Shown here: one piece after another, positions 44,797-54,155 of the stretch | Numbering within the stretch: the first letter of the stretch is position 1 | Layout: every line of letters begins with the position of its first letter | Source of the DNA: Bacteroidota bacterium | Lineage (GTDB): Bacteria > Bacteroidota > Ignavibacteria > Kapaibacteriales > UBA2268 | Reading direction: 5' to 3' | DNA: 64,000 nt | NCBI GenBank assembly: GCA_004322215.1 | Contig: SCSM01000002.1 | Span: forward strand, 62,001-126,000 | The notes under the pieces: model-generated | Databases searched by the model: none | Told to the model about the DNA's origin: nothing | Seen by the model: only the letters and a program-made list of their open reading frames with translations | Made by a program: the position numbers and the translations under genes

Positions 44797-45516
44797 ATGA
44801 GTATTGTATTAATAACAGGGAGTGGACGTAGGATTGGAAGAGGTCTGGCAATTCGTTTTGCAGAAAAGGGCTGGGATGTCATTATACATTACAATTCATC
44901 CGATAAAAAAGCCGATGAAACCGGAAAATTAATAAAAGAAATCGGAGTCAGGACTATTACAGTTAAAGCCGATGTCAGAAATCAGGGCGAAATACAGAAT
45001 GTTTTTACTAAAGCAGTTGAACAGGTCGGGATACCCGATGTATTAATTAATAATGCCGGTATTTATCCTCTTCCTGTACAATTGAATGATATAAGCGATG
45101 AATTATGGAATGATACTTTAAACATTAATTTGAGAGGTGAATTTTACTTTTCAAAAGTTTATGCTGAAAAGGCAAAAGAAGGCAGAATCATTAATTTTGC
45201 ATCTCTTGGTGGATTGGAAGTCTGGAATCACAGAATTCCCTACAATGTTTCTAAAGCAGCTGCCATCCAGCTTACTAAAGCTTTAGCAAAGGAACTTGCT
45301 CCTGGTTTTTCTGTGAATTGTATATGTCCCGGAACGATTGAAATTCCAGATGAGCCCCCTTCGGAAAAAATTCGTATTAATCCCGATAAAATTCCAATGA
45401 AAAGAAATGGAAATGTTGATGATATTTTTGATGCTGTATTTTTCTTTTCGACCTGTTCAAAATATATCACAGGACAGGTTTTGTGTGTGGATGGTGGTTA
45501 TCATATTTCAAGATGA
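44797..45516 (+). CDS. Short-chain dehydrogenase/reductase (FolM/PTR1-like)
   Basis: 239 aa from the ATG at 44797 (MSIVLITGSGRRIGRGLA). Rossmann fold with TGSGRRIGRGLAI, LINNAGIYPLP, SLGGLEVWNHRIPYNVSKAA (catalytic Tyr-x3-Lys) and VNCICPGTIEIPDEPP. The TGxxRRIG start and the Asn-Ser after the second strand (HYNSSDKKA) favour NADP and pteridine reductase-like members, but other SDRs share this. Substrate unknown. A LOG-family gene follows 34 nt later on the same strand. Confidence 0.88.
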   Translation: MSIVLITGSGRRIGRGLAIRFAEKGWDVIIHYNSSDKKADETGKLIKEIGVRTITVKADVRNQGEIQNVFTKAVEQVGIPDVLINNAGIYPLPVQLNDISDELWNDTLNINLRGEFYFSKVYAEKAKEGRIINFASLGGLEVWNHRIPYNVSKAAAIQLTKALAKELAPGFSVNCICPGTIEIPDEPPSEKIRINPDKIPMKRNGNVDDIFDAVFFFSTCSKYITGQVLCVDGGYHISR

Positions 45517-45550
45517 ATTTAATTAACAATTAATATTGACAATAAAAAAA

Positions 45551-46342
45551 ATGAAAAAAAACGATGTAGAGGCAGATTCCAAATTTTCCCATTTTGAAAA
45601 ATCAATTGATAAAAAGGGTATAAAAAGAGCACCGAAGGGCTATGATAATTATGAGTTTATTCATAGCAAGGATGGTCGTGTCATCAGGTTACTTGCAGAA
45701 TATCTTTATCCGAAACAAGTTATGGATAAAAATAATGTTAAGAAAGGAATCATTTTCTTCGGTTCTGCAAGGGTTAAACCGAATGATAAAAATGGAGACA
45801 ATGCAGGTTATTATAATGATGCAAGAATCCTTGCAAAATTGTTGACCGATTGGTCTAATACTTTACCTAAAGAAAAAAGTTTTAACATTGTTACTGGAGG
45901 AGGACCCGGGATTATGGAAGCTGCTAACCGTGGCTCTTATGATGCTGGTCGAAAATCTGTGGGCTTAAATATCAGTCTTCCTTTTGAACAAATGCCAAAC
46001 CAATATATATCAGAAGTTCTGAATTTTGAGTTTCATTACTTTTTTATGAGGAAATTCTGGTTTGTATATCTTGCTAATGCTATGGTTGTTTTCCCGGGTG
46101 GATTCGGCACACTCGACGAATTAATGGAAATTTTAACTCTTAGACAGACAAAAAAAGTAACTAAGCCGCTTCCTATAATTTTATATGGTCAGAATTATTG
46201 GCAAAAGCTGATTAATTTTGATTTTCTTATTGAAATGGGTATGATTAATAAAGAGGATGTTGAATTATTTTCTTATGCTAATACTCCGGACGAAGCATTT
46301 AAAAAATTGAAATCTGAATTATCTAAAATTCATAAACTATAA
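45551..46342 (+). CDS. LOG family (YgdH-like) nucleotide hydrolase
   Basis: 263 aa from the ATG at 45551. LOG/TIGR00730 motifs: IIFFGSARVKPND, NIVTGGGPGIMEAANRGSYDAG and VFPGGFGTLDELMEILTLRQT (PGGxGTxxE). This fold cleaves AMP or cytokinin ribotides. The 60-aa N-terminal extension, rich in Lys and Asp, is typical of the longer YgdH-type subgroup. Role in this organism is unknown. It lies 34 nt after the SDR gene and about 40 nt before the TPR-thioredoxin gene. Confidence 0.88.
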   Translation: MKKNDVEADSKFSHFEKSIDKKGIKRAPKGYDNYEFIHSKDGRVIRLLAEYLYPKQVMDKNNVKKGIIFFGSARVKPNDKNGDNAGYYNDARILAKLLTDWSNTLPKEKSFNIVTGGGPGIMEAANRGSYDAGRKSVGLNISLPFEQMPNQYISEVLNFEFHYFFMRKFWFVYLANAMVVFPGGFGTLDELMEILTLRQTKKVTKPLPIILYGQNYWQKLINFDFLIEMGMINKEDVELFSYANTPDEAFKKLKSELSKIHKL

Positions 46343-46384
46343 ATAATTATTAATTACGAATTTCTAATTACTAATGAAATTATT

Positions 46385-48292
46385 ATGAAATCAAGAATAT
46401 TTATGACTTTATTATTCCTTTTTGTTTGTGCTTATTCGGTAACAGCAGGTGAACTTACTTTTTCATCTGAGAAACCCCAAAAAGGAACAATTGTAACAAT
46501 TAATTACAAATCCGAAGGTGAATTTCAGAAGAACGAACAATTGAATGTTTACATTTGTTGTTTTTATAGCGGTGAGAAAACAATAGAGGGTTTTGATGCA
46601 CCTATGACTTTTGATAATTCAAAATTTAAATTTGAAGCTACATTCCAAATTCCGGTCAAAACTAATTTTGTATTATTTAAAGTAGGAAATGGGAAAAGAT
46701 TTGATACTAAACATTCGGAATTTTGGCAATTATTTTTATATGGAACAGATGGTAAACCTGTTCGGGGTGCTAATTTGAATTGTGCTGTATCTTATATGGG
46801 AATGTTACCTCAAAATGCCGGAAGAATAGTAAATTTTACCAATGCAATTGAATATTTCCAAAAAGAGATTGCATTATATCCCGATAATATCCAGGCACAA
46901 ATTGGATATTCATCATTGAATTTCGATATGAGAAAAATCTCCAAAGATGAATTCGATGAATCATTAAAGAAAATTATTAAATCGGGATTTAATGAAAATG
47001 ACGAAGGAGAATTGCGTGCTGTAGTGAGGGCTTTGCGTACACTTGATAAAAGCGATAAAGCACAGGAACTGGAGCATAAATTCGTTGAGAATCACTTGCA
47101 GAGTGATTTGGCTGAAGAACTTGCTATGGCAAAACTCGCAAAGTCAGACAACTTGAAAGAATTTTCAAGTGATGTCCAAAAATATATTAAATTATTTCCC
47201 GAATCTCCGAATCGTGAAAGAGTATTTTCTGCCCTTGTTTCAGGTTATCTTCAGGATAATAGGTATGATGAAATTTTTACACTCTTGAATTCATATACTG
47301 ACGTTCCTTCCTCTGCTTATGCTAAACTCGCTATGGCATATCTCGAAAATTCTGAGAAACTAACAGAAAAGCAAATAAAGAGAAATATTGGCAAAGCACT
47401 CGATATATTAAAATATGCCATTGACGAAGCAAGAAAACTTGACTATCATTATAAACCGAAACACTTATCCGATTCAGAATGGAAATTATCGAAAATTTAT
47501 GAATATGCTGACATCCTGAAAATTTATGGACAGGTAAATCATTTGGCAGGAAATAATGATGATGCAATTAAAGTATTGAATGAATCTAAAAAAATATTTG
47601 ATGGATCAACCCCGCCGGATTTATATCTTGAATTGATTGAAACATATATTGAAACTTATAGGGATTCCATTGCTTATAATCTGGCAACTGAAGCTATTAT
47701 AGAATCAAAGAACAGTAAGGAGACCGACAATTATCATAAAATTCTGTTTGACACTTTAAAAATTGAAGGTGAATACAAACAAGTTTATGATTCTCTTTCT
47801 TCAATTGCAAAGAGTAAAAGGTTAATAGAATTGGCTGATGAACAGCTTAATATCCCTGTCAATTTAGGATCAGTAACAAGTTTGCTGGGTAAAGAACTAA
47901 AATATGGCAGCTTAAAAGGCAAAGTGATTGTCATTGATTTGTGGTCAACCTGGTGCGGACCTTGCAAAGAGTCATTACCTGCTATGGATAATTTATATAG
48001 TTTGTATAAAGATAGTTCGGATGTGGTTTTTACTTCAATAAATGTGTGGGAAAAAGAAGCCGGAAAAGAAAGATTGGATATTATTAAAAAATTCTTCGGT
48101 AAATCCGATTATGACCTTCCGATATATATCGATAATACGAATTTATTACCATATACTCTCGGTGTTACTGGTTTACCTACTACTATTTATATTGATAAGA
48201 AAGGAATTATAAGGTTTAAAGATATTGGTTATGTAAGTGCTGATTTTTTAATGAATACAAGCGATAAAATTGATTTTTTATTAAAAAAGTAG
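46385..48292 (+). CDS. Periplasmic thioredoxin-domain protein with TPR-like region
   Basis: 635 aa. Signal peptide MKSRIFMTLLFLFVCAYSVTAG, an Ig-like N-terminal domain (to about 140), a helical TPR-like middle (AIEYFQKEIALYPDNIQAQ, AKLAMAYLENSEKL, VNHLAGNNDDAIKVLNESKK), and a TlpA-like thioredoxin domain at the end (VIDLWSTWCGPCKESLPAMD, CGPC, then GLPTTIYIDKKG). Probably a periplasmic disulfide reductase or assembly factor. A 9-bp hairpin begins one base past the stop. Confidence 0.88.
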   Translation: MKSRIFMTLLFLFVCAYSVTAGELTFSSEKPQKGTIVTINYKSEGEFQKNEQLNVYICCFYSGEKTIEGFDAPMTFDNSKFKFEATFQIPVKTNFVLFKVGNGKRFDTKHSEFWQLFLYGTDGKPVRGANLNCAVSYMGMLPQNAGRIVNFTNAIEYFQKEIALYPDNIQAQIGYSSLNFDMRKISKDEFDESLKKIIKSGFNENDEGELRAVVRALRTLDKSDKAQELEHKFVENHLQSDLAEELAMAKLAKSDNLKEFSSDVQKYIKLFPESPNRERVFSALVSGYLQDNRYDEIFTLLNSYTDVPSSAYAKLAMAYLENSEKLTEKQIKRNIGKALDILKYAIDEARKLDYHYKPKHLSDSEWKLSKIYEYADILKIYGQVNHLAGNNDDAIKVLNESKKIFDGSTPPDLYLELIETYIETYRDSIAYNLATEAIIESKNSKETDNYHKILFDTLKIEGEYKQVYDSLSSIAKSKRLIELADEQLNIPVNLGSVTSLLGKELKYGSLKGKVIVIDLWSTWCGPCKESLPAMDNLYSLYKDSSDVVFTSINVWEKEAGKERLDIIKKFFGKSDYDLPIYIDNTNLLPYTLGVTGLPTTIYIDKKGIIRFKDIGYVSADFLMNTSDKIDFLLKK

Positions 48293-48313
48293 GGGCAGAT
48301 TATTAATCTGCCC
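48293..48313. terminator. 9-bp perfect hairpin after the TPR-thioredoxin gene
   Basis: GGGCAGATT and AATCTGCCC flank an ATT loop, starting right after the stop at 48290-48292. No U-tract longer than three follows. It belongs to the stop-proximal hairpin set and lies 24 nt before the tag gene. Confidence 0.55.
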
Positions 48314-48336
48314 ATATTATATTTAAATGGAGGAAA

Positions 48337-48915
48337 ATGAAAAAGAAAAGCTGTACCTGGCCCGGAACTGATACATTAATGCTGGACTATCACGATAATG
48401 AGTGGGGGGTACCTCTACACGATGATACTAAATTGTTCGAGTTTATGGTTCTGGATGCTTTCCAGGCAGGTTTAAGCTGGGCTATTGTACTTAAGAAACG
48501 TGATGCATTCAGAAAAGCATTTAGTAATTATAATATTAAGAAAATTACAAAGTACGATGACAAAAAAGTATCTGAACTTCTAAATAATGAGGATATTATT
48601 AGAAACAGAATGAAAATCAATGCCGCTATAAAAAATGCACAAGCTTTTCTAAAAATTCAAAAAGAATTCGGAACATTCGATAAATATATCTGGAAATTCA
48701 CTAATTATAAACCCATTGTCAATAAATGGAAAAAGATGGGAACCATCCCTGCTAAAACAGAAATATCCGATGAAATGAGCAAAGACCTGAAGAAAAGAGG
48801 TTTCAGTTTTGTCGGTTCGACTATTTGCTATTCATTTATGCAGGCAGCGGGAATGGTTAATGACCACGTTATTGAGTGTTTCAGGTATAAGGAAGTTCAA
48901 AGAATTGATAATTGA
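48337..48915 (+). CDS. tag: DNA-3-methyladenine glycosylase I
   Basis: 192 aa, full-length Tag. Removes 3-methyladenine from alkylated DNA. Features: CTWPGTDTLMLDYHDNEWGVPLHDD with zinc ligands Cys6 and His19, the QAGLSWAIVLKKRDAFRKAF helix-hairpin, VGSTICYSFMQAAGMVNDH with the remaining His-x3-Cys zinc pair near the C-terminus (HVIEC). GGAGG sits before the ATG. Alone in its unit; the hairpin at 48293 separates it from the previous gene. Confidence 0.96.
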   Translation: MKKKSCTWPGTDTLMLDYHDNEWGVPLHDDTKLFEFMVLDAFQAGLSWAIVLKKRDAFRKAFSNYNIKKITKYDDKKVSELLNNEDIIRNRMKINAAIKNAQAFLKIQKEFGTFDKYIWKFTNYKPIVNKWKKMGTIPAKTEISDEMSKDLKKRGFSFVGSTICYSFMQAAGMVNDHVIECFRYKEVQRIDN

Positions 48916-48955
48916 AAATTGATAATTGATAATTCTAATATTTTATTTTGATATT

Positions 48956-49315
48956 ATGAGTTTAAAACTTTTTGGAATAATAATTATTTTGGGTTCATTC
49001 AGTATTATTACATCTTGTAATCCTGATACTTGTTACTTAGATGATTGTTCTGATAAAGAAAAAATGAAGGTATCATTGTTAAATGTTTTTGGGCATCATA
49101 TTCTTGAAGAATATAGATATGTTGATTCACTTGATTGGTATTTTAGCGAAAGTGATTCCGTTTATGATGTAGAATTTTTTTTAAAGAAAGAAATAGTTAA
49201 AAGAAAAAATATAATACAGGATGGTTTTCATATTATCATTTTAAAAAAGAATTGTAAAGCAACTTATTATGAATATAAGTATAGATATAGGGATGGAAAA
49301 TACGAAAGATATTAA
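48956..49315 (+). CDS. Hypothetical small lipoprotein
   Basis: 119 aa from the ATG at 48956; the TTG-started frame ten codons upstream is less likely. Lipoprotein signal MSLKLFGIIIILGSFSIITSC, then a Cys-rich start (NPDTCYLDDCSDKEK) and a charged, aromatic-rich tail (YYEYKYRYRDGKYERY). Not recognised. It precedes the DUF4258/DUF2283 pair by 33 nt. It has the AT-rich, low-complexity composition of accessory genes. Confidence 0.65.
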   Translation: MSLKLFGIIIILGSFSIITSCNPDTCYLDDCSDKEKMKVSLLNVFGHHILEEYRYVDSLDWYFSESDSVYDVEFFLKKEIVKRKNIIQDGFHIIILKKNCKATYYEYKYRYRDGKYERY

Positions 49316-49348
49316 ATAAATAATAATTTATTATTAAGAAAATTATTT

Positions 49349-49597
49349 ATGAATTATATTTTAACTGAACACGCTTCTAAAAAAATTAAAAAGAGGAAAA
49401 TTTCTTTGAATTTAATTGAAGAAGTTATTCAAAATCCTCAACAAATTTTATATCAGGATGATTTATTAATTTATCAATCTATTGTTGTGTTTAATAACAA
49501 AGAATATCTTTTAAAGATTTACGTTAATCAAAATGTTGGACCAAATAAAATTGTAACAGTTTATATGACAAGTAAAATTAAGAAATATATGGTGTAA
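49349..49597 (+). CDS. DUF4258 protein (toxin-like)
   Basis: 82 aa. MNYILTEHASKKIKKRKISLNLIEEVIQNPQQI and IVVFNNKEYLLKIYVNQN match DUF4258, a compact RelE/BrnT-related fold seen as the toxin-like half of a pair. The ORF is followed one base later by DUF2283, the usual partner. Toxicity is a family inference; no experimental link is visible here. Confidence 0.82.
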   Translation: MNYILTEHASKKIKKRKISLNLIEEVIQNPQQILYQDDLLIYQSIVVFNNKEYLLKIYVNQNVGPNKIVTVYMTSKIKKYMV

Positions 49598-49598
49598 T

Positions 49599-49793
49599 AT
49601 GAAAATAAAATATGATAAAGAAGTTGATGTGATCAATATACAATTCAGTGAGGCGGAAATTGTAGAAACTGATGAAAACAAACCGGGTGTTATTATTGAT
49701 TATGATAAAGACGGCAAAATAGTTGAAATTGAAATTCTCAATGCTTCAAAACATACTTCACAACCTGCTAAAGTCGAATACGAATTTGCATAG
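49599..49793 (+). CDS. DUF2283 protein (antitoxin-like)
   Basis: 64 aa. MKIKYDKEVDVINIQFSEAEIVETDENKPGVIIDYDKDGKIVEIEILNASK is the DUF2283 pattern. The ATG comes one base after the DUF4258 stop, so the pair is translationally coupled. Members are often the antitoxin-like half next to DUF4258. It ends 18 nt before the SemiSWEET start. Confidence 0.85.
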   Translation: MKIKYDKEVDVINIQFSEAEIVETDENKPGVIIDYDKDGKIVEIEILNASKHTSQPAKVEYEFA

Positions 49794-49811
49794 GAAATAT
49801 ATATTTAATAA

Positions 49812-50066
49812 TTGGATTTAAACACAATAATTGGTTTTCTCGCTGCCTTTTGCACTACATTTGCATTCATTCCACAATTAATCAAAGTCTGGAAGAATAA
49901 ACACGCAAAAGACATATCACTCCGTATGTACATTATTTTCATTATTGGTATTGCCCTTTGGCTTGTTTATGGTATTATCATTAATAATCTGCCCATCATC
50001 GCTGCAAACACAGTAACAATAATTCTTGCTGGAATTATATTGATATTCAAAATAAAATATAGGTAA
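49812..50066 (+). CDS. SemiSWEET sugar transporter (PQ-loop)
   Basis: 84 aa from a TTG at 49812 (LDLNTIIGFLAAFCTTFAFIPQLIKVWKNK), since no ATG lies near. Three TM helices with the PQ motif (FIPQLIKVW) in the first and a second-helix segment IIFIIGIALWLVYGI. Half-transporters of this family dimerise to move sugars across the inner membrane. Substrate unknown. Confidence 0.88.
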   Translation: MDLNTIIGFLAAFCTTFAFIPQLIKVWKNKHAKDISLRMYIIFIIGIALWLVYGIIINNLPIIAANTVTIILAGIILIFKIKYR

Positions 50067-50138
50067 TTTCAATTAACAATTCTTAAATAATAAGTCATTT
50101 TGTTAACACTTTGTTGATATACTATTCTCTGAAATTAC

Positions 50139-50146
50139 TATGTTTG
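50139..50146 (+). promoter_or_regulatory. Candidate Bacteroidota-type promoter before dnaE
   Basis: TATGTTTG fits TAnnTTTG, 50 bp before the dnaE ATG. A TTGTTG at 50111-50116 could be the -33 box, but the gap of 22 bp is slightly long. Confidence 0.3.
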
Positions 50147-50195
50147 CATTGCAAAAATATTATGATTTGTTTGAATATTATTATTAAATATAAAG

Positions 50196-53100
50196 ATGGA
50201 TTTTGTCCATTTACATAATCATACACATTATTCATTGCTGGATGCACTTTGCACTCCCGATGAATTGATTAAAGCTGCTGTGGAAGATGGTCAGAAAGCT
50301 CTTGCACTCACCGACCACGGGGTAATGTTCGGCTGTTATGAGTTCTATAGAAAAGCAAAAGCCGCAGGAATCAAACCGATTATTGGCTTTGAAGCTTATG
50401 TTTCTAACGGAAGCAGATTCGATAAAACAGCAGGTAAGCAGAAAACCAAAAAGAAAAATTATTATCATCTTGTTCTTCTTGCAAAAAATCAAACAGGATA
50501 TCAAAATTTATTGAAACTCACTTCGCTTGCTCATACCGAAGGATTTTATTATAAGCCGAGAATAGATAAAGAACTTTTGGAGAAATACAGCGAAGGAATT
50601 GTAGCTTCATCCGCCTGTATTGCCGGTGTAATCAGCTATCACCTAATCAACAATGATTATGAACGGGCTTATGATGAAGCGAAATATTATAAGGATTTAT
50701 TCGGTGATGATTTCTACATTGAATTACAAAGTCATTTTCTGACTGATGATGAGATTATATTGCGTGAAGCACCAATAATAGCTAAGAAGCTCGGATTAAA
50801 GCTCATTGCAACGAATGATATTCATTACCTTAAAGGCGACCACGCTATTGCTCATAATATTTTACTCAACATCAAGGATGTTACAGCAGCTACTTCCGGT
50901 CAGGTGGATATATATAAATTGAGATACCGCACACCCGAAATGTATTTCAAGACAAAAGAAGAAATGTCCAAGCTTTTCATTGATTTCCCGGATGCCATTG
51001 AAAATACATTGGAAGTAGCAGATAAATGCAATGTTAATCTCGATACCGGACTTCACATGCCGGAATTTCCTTTGCCAAATGATAAAAAACACTTATCTAA
51101 TGCAGAATACCTTGAGGAATTGACTTTTGAAGGACTAAAGAAAAGATATAATATTATCACTGATGAAATCTCTGAAAGGGCAAAGTTTGAACTGAATGTA
51201 ATTAATAAAATGAATTTTCCGAGTTATTTTCTGATTGTCAGTGATTTCATTAATGCTGCAAAAGGATTGGGTGTTACTGTCGGTCCCGGTAGGGGTTCGG
51301 CAGCCGGCAGTATTGTCGCTTTTGCACTTGGTATTACAAACATTGACCCTTTGCCTTATGATTTGCTCTTTGAACGATTTCTGAATCCTGACAGAATCTC
51401 GATGCCTGATATTGATATTGATTTCAACGATGAAACAAGAGAAAGAGTCATCGAATATGTCCGTCAAAAATATGGCGAAGAATGTGTCGCGCAGATTATA
51501 ACATTCGGCAAATTATCCAGCAGGGCTGTTCTTACAGATGTTGGAAGAGTGCTTGGTGTCGAGCTTCAAAAAATCAAAGAAATCACATCGAAAATACCTG
51601 TTATTCAGGGTAAAGTAACTGATTTAAAAGATGCTCTCGAATTATCAGAATTAAAATGGGTGAAGAATTCAGATGACCCCAAAATAAAAGAGTTAATCAA
51701 TTACTCACTCCTTCTGGAAAATAAATTCAGAAACAGCGGAATCCACGCCGCCGGTGTGGTTATAGCTCCCAAAGACATCAGGGAATTTGTACCCGTTTTC
51801 CATGCAAGCAAAGCAAAAGGTGGAGCAGCTGAGATTGCTACCCAATACTCTATGAATGAGCTTGAAAGTGCCGGATTGCTCAAAATGGATTTTCTCGGTT
51901 TACGCACTTTATCAATCATTGACAGAACTATTGAGATGATTAAAATCAATCATGGGGTGGAAATTAATATTGATGAAATTGATTTCAAAGACGAGAAAAC
52001 TTATGATTTGATTTCCAATGGCGATACACTTGCCGTATTCCAGTTTGAATCCCAGGGAATGCAGGATTATCTTCGTCAACTGAAACCAAAAGACCTCGAA
52101 GAACTAACTGCTATGAATGCCCTCTATCGTCCGGGTCCGATGGCTAACATACCCGATTTCATTGACAGGAAACACAGCAGGAAACCAATCCAATACCTGC
52201 ATCATTTGATGGAAAAATCACTGAAAAATACTTATGGTATTATTGTCTATCAGGAACAGGTTATGCAGTTGGCAAGGGATATAGCCGGCTTCACTCTTGC
52301 TCAGGCAGATATTTTACGACGCGCTATGGGTAAGAAAAAGAAATCCGAAATGGATAAGTTAATGCCTGCGTTTATCGAAGGTGCCGGGAAAAACGGATTA
52401 AATGAAAAACTTGCAACCGAGGTCTATGACTTAATCGAAAAATTTTCCAGCTATGGTTTCAATAAATCACATTCTCTTGCCTATTCATATCTTGCTTTTC
52501 AGACTGCATGGCTAAAAACTCATTACCCTGCTGAATTCCTTGCTGCTAATATGTCGGCAGAATTGAACAACCAGGATAAAATCGTTCAGTTAATCGAAGA
52601 AGCAAAAAAGTTTAATATAAAAGTTCTGCCACCAGATGTAAATAAGTCTTACGCCGGATTTACACCAATCGAGAATTCAATCTTATTTGGATTAGCCGGT
52701 ATAAAGAATGTTGGGAAAACTGCGGTCGAAAGTATAATTAAAGCACGTGAAGAAAAACCATTCCAGTCATTCTTTGATTTCACGGCAAGAGTAGATACAA
52801 AATTAATAAACAAACGCTCCCTCGAAGCTCTGATTTGTTCAGGCGCATTTGATTCAATGCACTGCGGCCATAGAGCCGCATTATTGAATTCGATTGAATC
52901 AGCACTCGAATACGCTAAAGCATATCACGAAGCAAAAAACAGTGCCGTAGAAAGCTTGTTCGGGGGTGGTAGTGAAGTGCATCTTGTAGAGCCGTCTGTT
53001 AAAGACACCGATGAATGGACTGAAAAAGTACGTCTCGACAAAGAAAAGGAAGTGTTGAATTTTTATGTGAGCGGCAACCCTCTCGACAGGTTTTTCCCTT

Positions 53101-53660
53101 ATATTGATTCCTTACCAACACTACATCTCGGTGATAAGGATAGTAAACTTATCGGTGAACAGGTGCGTGTCTGCGGAATCATATCAAATGTCAAAACCCG
53201 GTATGACCGTTATCAAAATCCGATTGCATTCGTCCAACTCGAAGATTTAACCGGCAGGGCAGAATGCATTATTCGCAGTAAACCTTATGCAATATTCAAA
53301 GACAAATTAATTCCCGATGAAATTGTTATGTTTCTCGGCAAATCGGAACTAACCGGTGAAGAATTGAAAATTATAGTAGATGAAGTCCTGAGATTTGACG
53401 AAGCTTCTGCAAGGTATGCAAAAGGTTACAGTATATGGATTGATATTGAGAAAAACGGCAACGGCACTGTCAGTCAAATCAAAAATCTATGTACAGATGT
53501 AGATAAATCAAGCACATTAATATTTAATTTATACAACAAATCAAACAAAAACGTATCCAGGTACGTGTCTTATGATGTTCATATTCCTGTGTCTTTCAAT
53601 GTAGTTAATAAATTGATTGACCTTGTCGGAAAACATAATGTAAAATTTGTTCTCGAATAA
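50196..53660 (+). CDS. dnaE: DNA polymerase III alpha subunit DnaE
   Basis: 1154 aa, full length. Replicative polymerase. N-terminal PHP domain (FVHLHNHTHYSLLDA, TDHG), then palm catalytic block GPGRGSAAGSIVAF and MPDIDIDFND with catalytic Asp405 and Asp407, the LYRPGPM and QAD..RAMGKKK blocks, helix-hairpin-helix, and a C-terminal OB domain (VRVCGIISNVKTRYDRYQN). The gene is monocistronic or leads the following DUF454 gene, which starts 17 nt after the stop. Confidence 0.97.
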   Translation: MDFVHLHNHTHYSLLDALCTPDELIKAAVEDGQKALALTDHGVMFGCYEFYRKAKAAGIKPIIGFEAYVSNGSRFDKTAGKQKTKKKNYYHLVLLAKNQTGYQNLLKLTSLAHTEGFYYKPRIDKELLEKYSEGIVASSACIAGVISYHLINNDYERAYDEAKYYKDLFGDDFYIELQSHFLTDDEIILREAPIIAKKLGLKLIATNDIHYLKGDHAIAHNILLNIKDVTAATSGQVDIYKLRYRTPEMYFKTKEEMSKLFIDFPDAIENTLEVADKCNVNLDTGLHMPEFPLPNDKKHLSNAEYLEELTFEGLKKRYNIITDEISERAKFELNVINKMNFPSYFLIVSDFINAAKGLGVTVGPGRGSAAGSIVAFALGITNIDPLPYDLLFERFLNPDRISMPDIDIDFNDETRERVIEYVRQKYGEECVAQIITFGKLSSRAVLTDVGRVLGVELQKIKEITSKIPVIQGKVTDLKDALELSELKWVKNSDDPKIKELINYSLLLENKFRNSGIHAAGVVIAPKDIREFVPVFHASKAKGGAAEIATQYSMNELESAGLLKMDFLGLRTLSIIDRTIEMIKINHGVEINIDEIDFKDEKTYDLISNGDTLAVFQFESQGMQDYLRQLKPKDLEELTAMNALYRPGPMANIPDFIDRKHSRKPIQYLHHLMEKSLKNTYGIIVYQEQVMQLARDIAGFTLAQADILRRAMGKKKKSEMDKLMPAFIEGAGKNGLNEKLATEVYDLIEKFSSYGFNKSHSLAYSYLAFQTAWLKTHYPAEFLAANMSAELNNQDKIVQLIEEAKKFNIKVLPPDVNKSYAGFTPIENSILFGLAGIKNVGKTAVESIIKAREEKPFQSFFDFTARVDTKLINKRSLEALICSGAFDSMHCGHRAALLNSIESALEYAKAYHEAKNSAVESLFGGGSEVHLVEPSVKDTDEWTEKVRLDKEKEVLNFYVSGNPLDRFFPYIDSLPTLHLGDKDSKLIGEQVRVCGIISNVKTRYDRYQNPIAFVQLEDLTGRAECIIRSKPYAIFKDKLIPDEIVMFLGKSELTGEELKIIVDEVLRFDEASARYAKGYSIWIDIEKNGNGTVSQIKNLCTDVDKSSTLIFNLYNKSNKNVSRYVSYDVHIPVSFNVVNKLIDLVGKHNVKFVLE

Positions 53661-53677
53661 TATAGTATAATCAAAAA

Positions 53678-54058
53678 ATGGTTAAAAGCCCCGTCATACG
53701 CTGGATTCTGATTATATCCGGTTTTCTGAGTATAATTGTAGCAATCATTGGTATATTTTTACCCTTGGTACCGACAACTCCTTTGCTATTATTAGCTGCA
53801 GCTTGCTTTGCAAAAAGTTCTCAAAGGTTTTACAACTGGCTAATCAACAACAGATACCTCGGCAGTTTCATCAGGAACTATCGTGAAAGAAAAGGTGTGC
53901 ATTTCAAAATCAAAGCCGGTGCATTGACATTGATGTGGGCTGTTATGATTTATACTGCACTCTTTGTAATAAAAATATTATTTATCAAAATAATTTTAAT
54001 TATTATTGCAATTGTTGTTACTATACATCTTATAAGAATCAAAACTCTTTATGATTAA
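53678..54058 (+). CDS. DUF454 (YbaN) family membrane protein
   Basis: 126 aa. Typical YbaN block: GIFLPLVPTTPLLLLAAACFAKSSQRFYNWLINNRYLGSFIRNYRERKGV, in a protein with about four TM segments (residues 8-45 and 85-120). Small inner-membrane protein of unknown function. It follows dnaE after 17 nt and precedes rmuC by 97 bp; the spacer contains short GTGAACA-type repeats. Confidence 0.88.
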   Translation: MVKSPVIRWILIISGFLSIIVAIIGIFLPLVPTTPLLLLAAACFAKSSQRFYNWLINNRYLGSFIRNYRERKGVHFKIKAGALTLMWAVMIYTALFVIKILFIKIILIIIAIVVTIHLIRIKTLYD

Positions 54059-54155
54059 TTAGTGAATAATGAACAGTGAACAGTGAATAATTGAGGATGA
54101 AAAATTTCATTTTTCAATTTTATTTTTTTCTAAATTAACCCTAAAAATAATTAAT

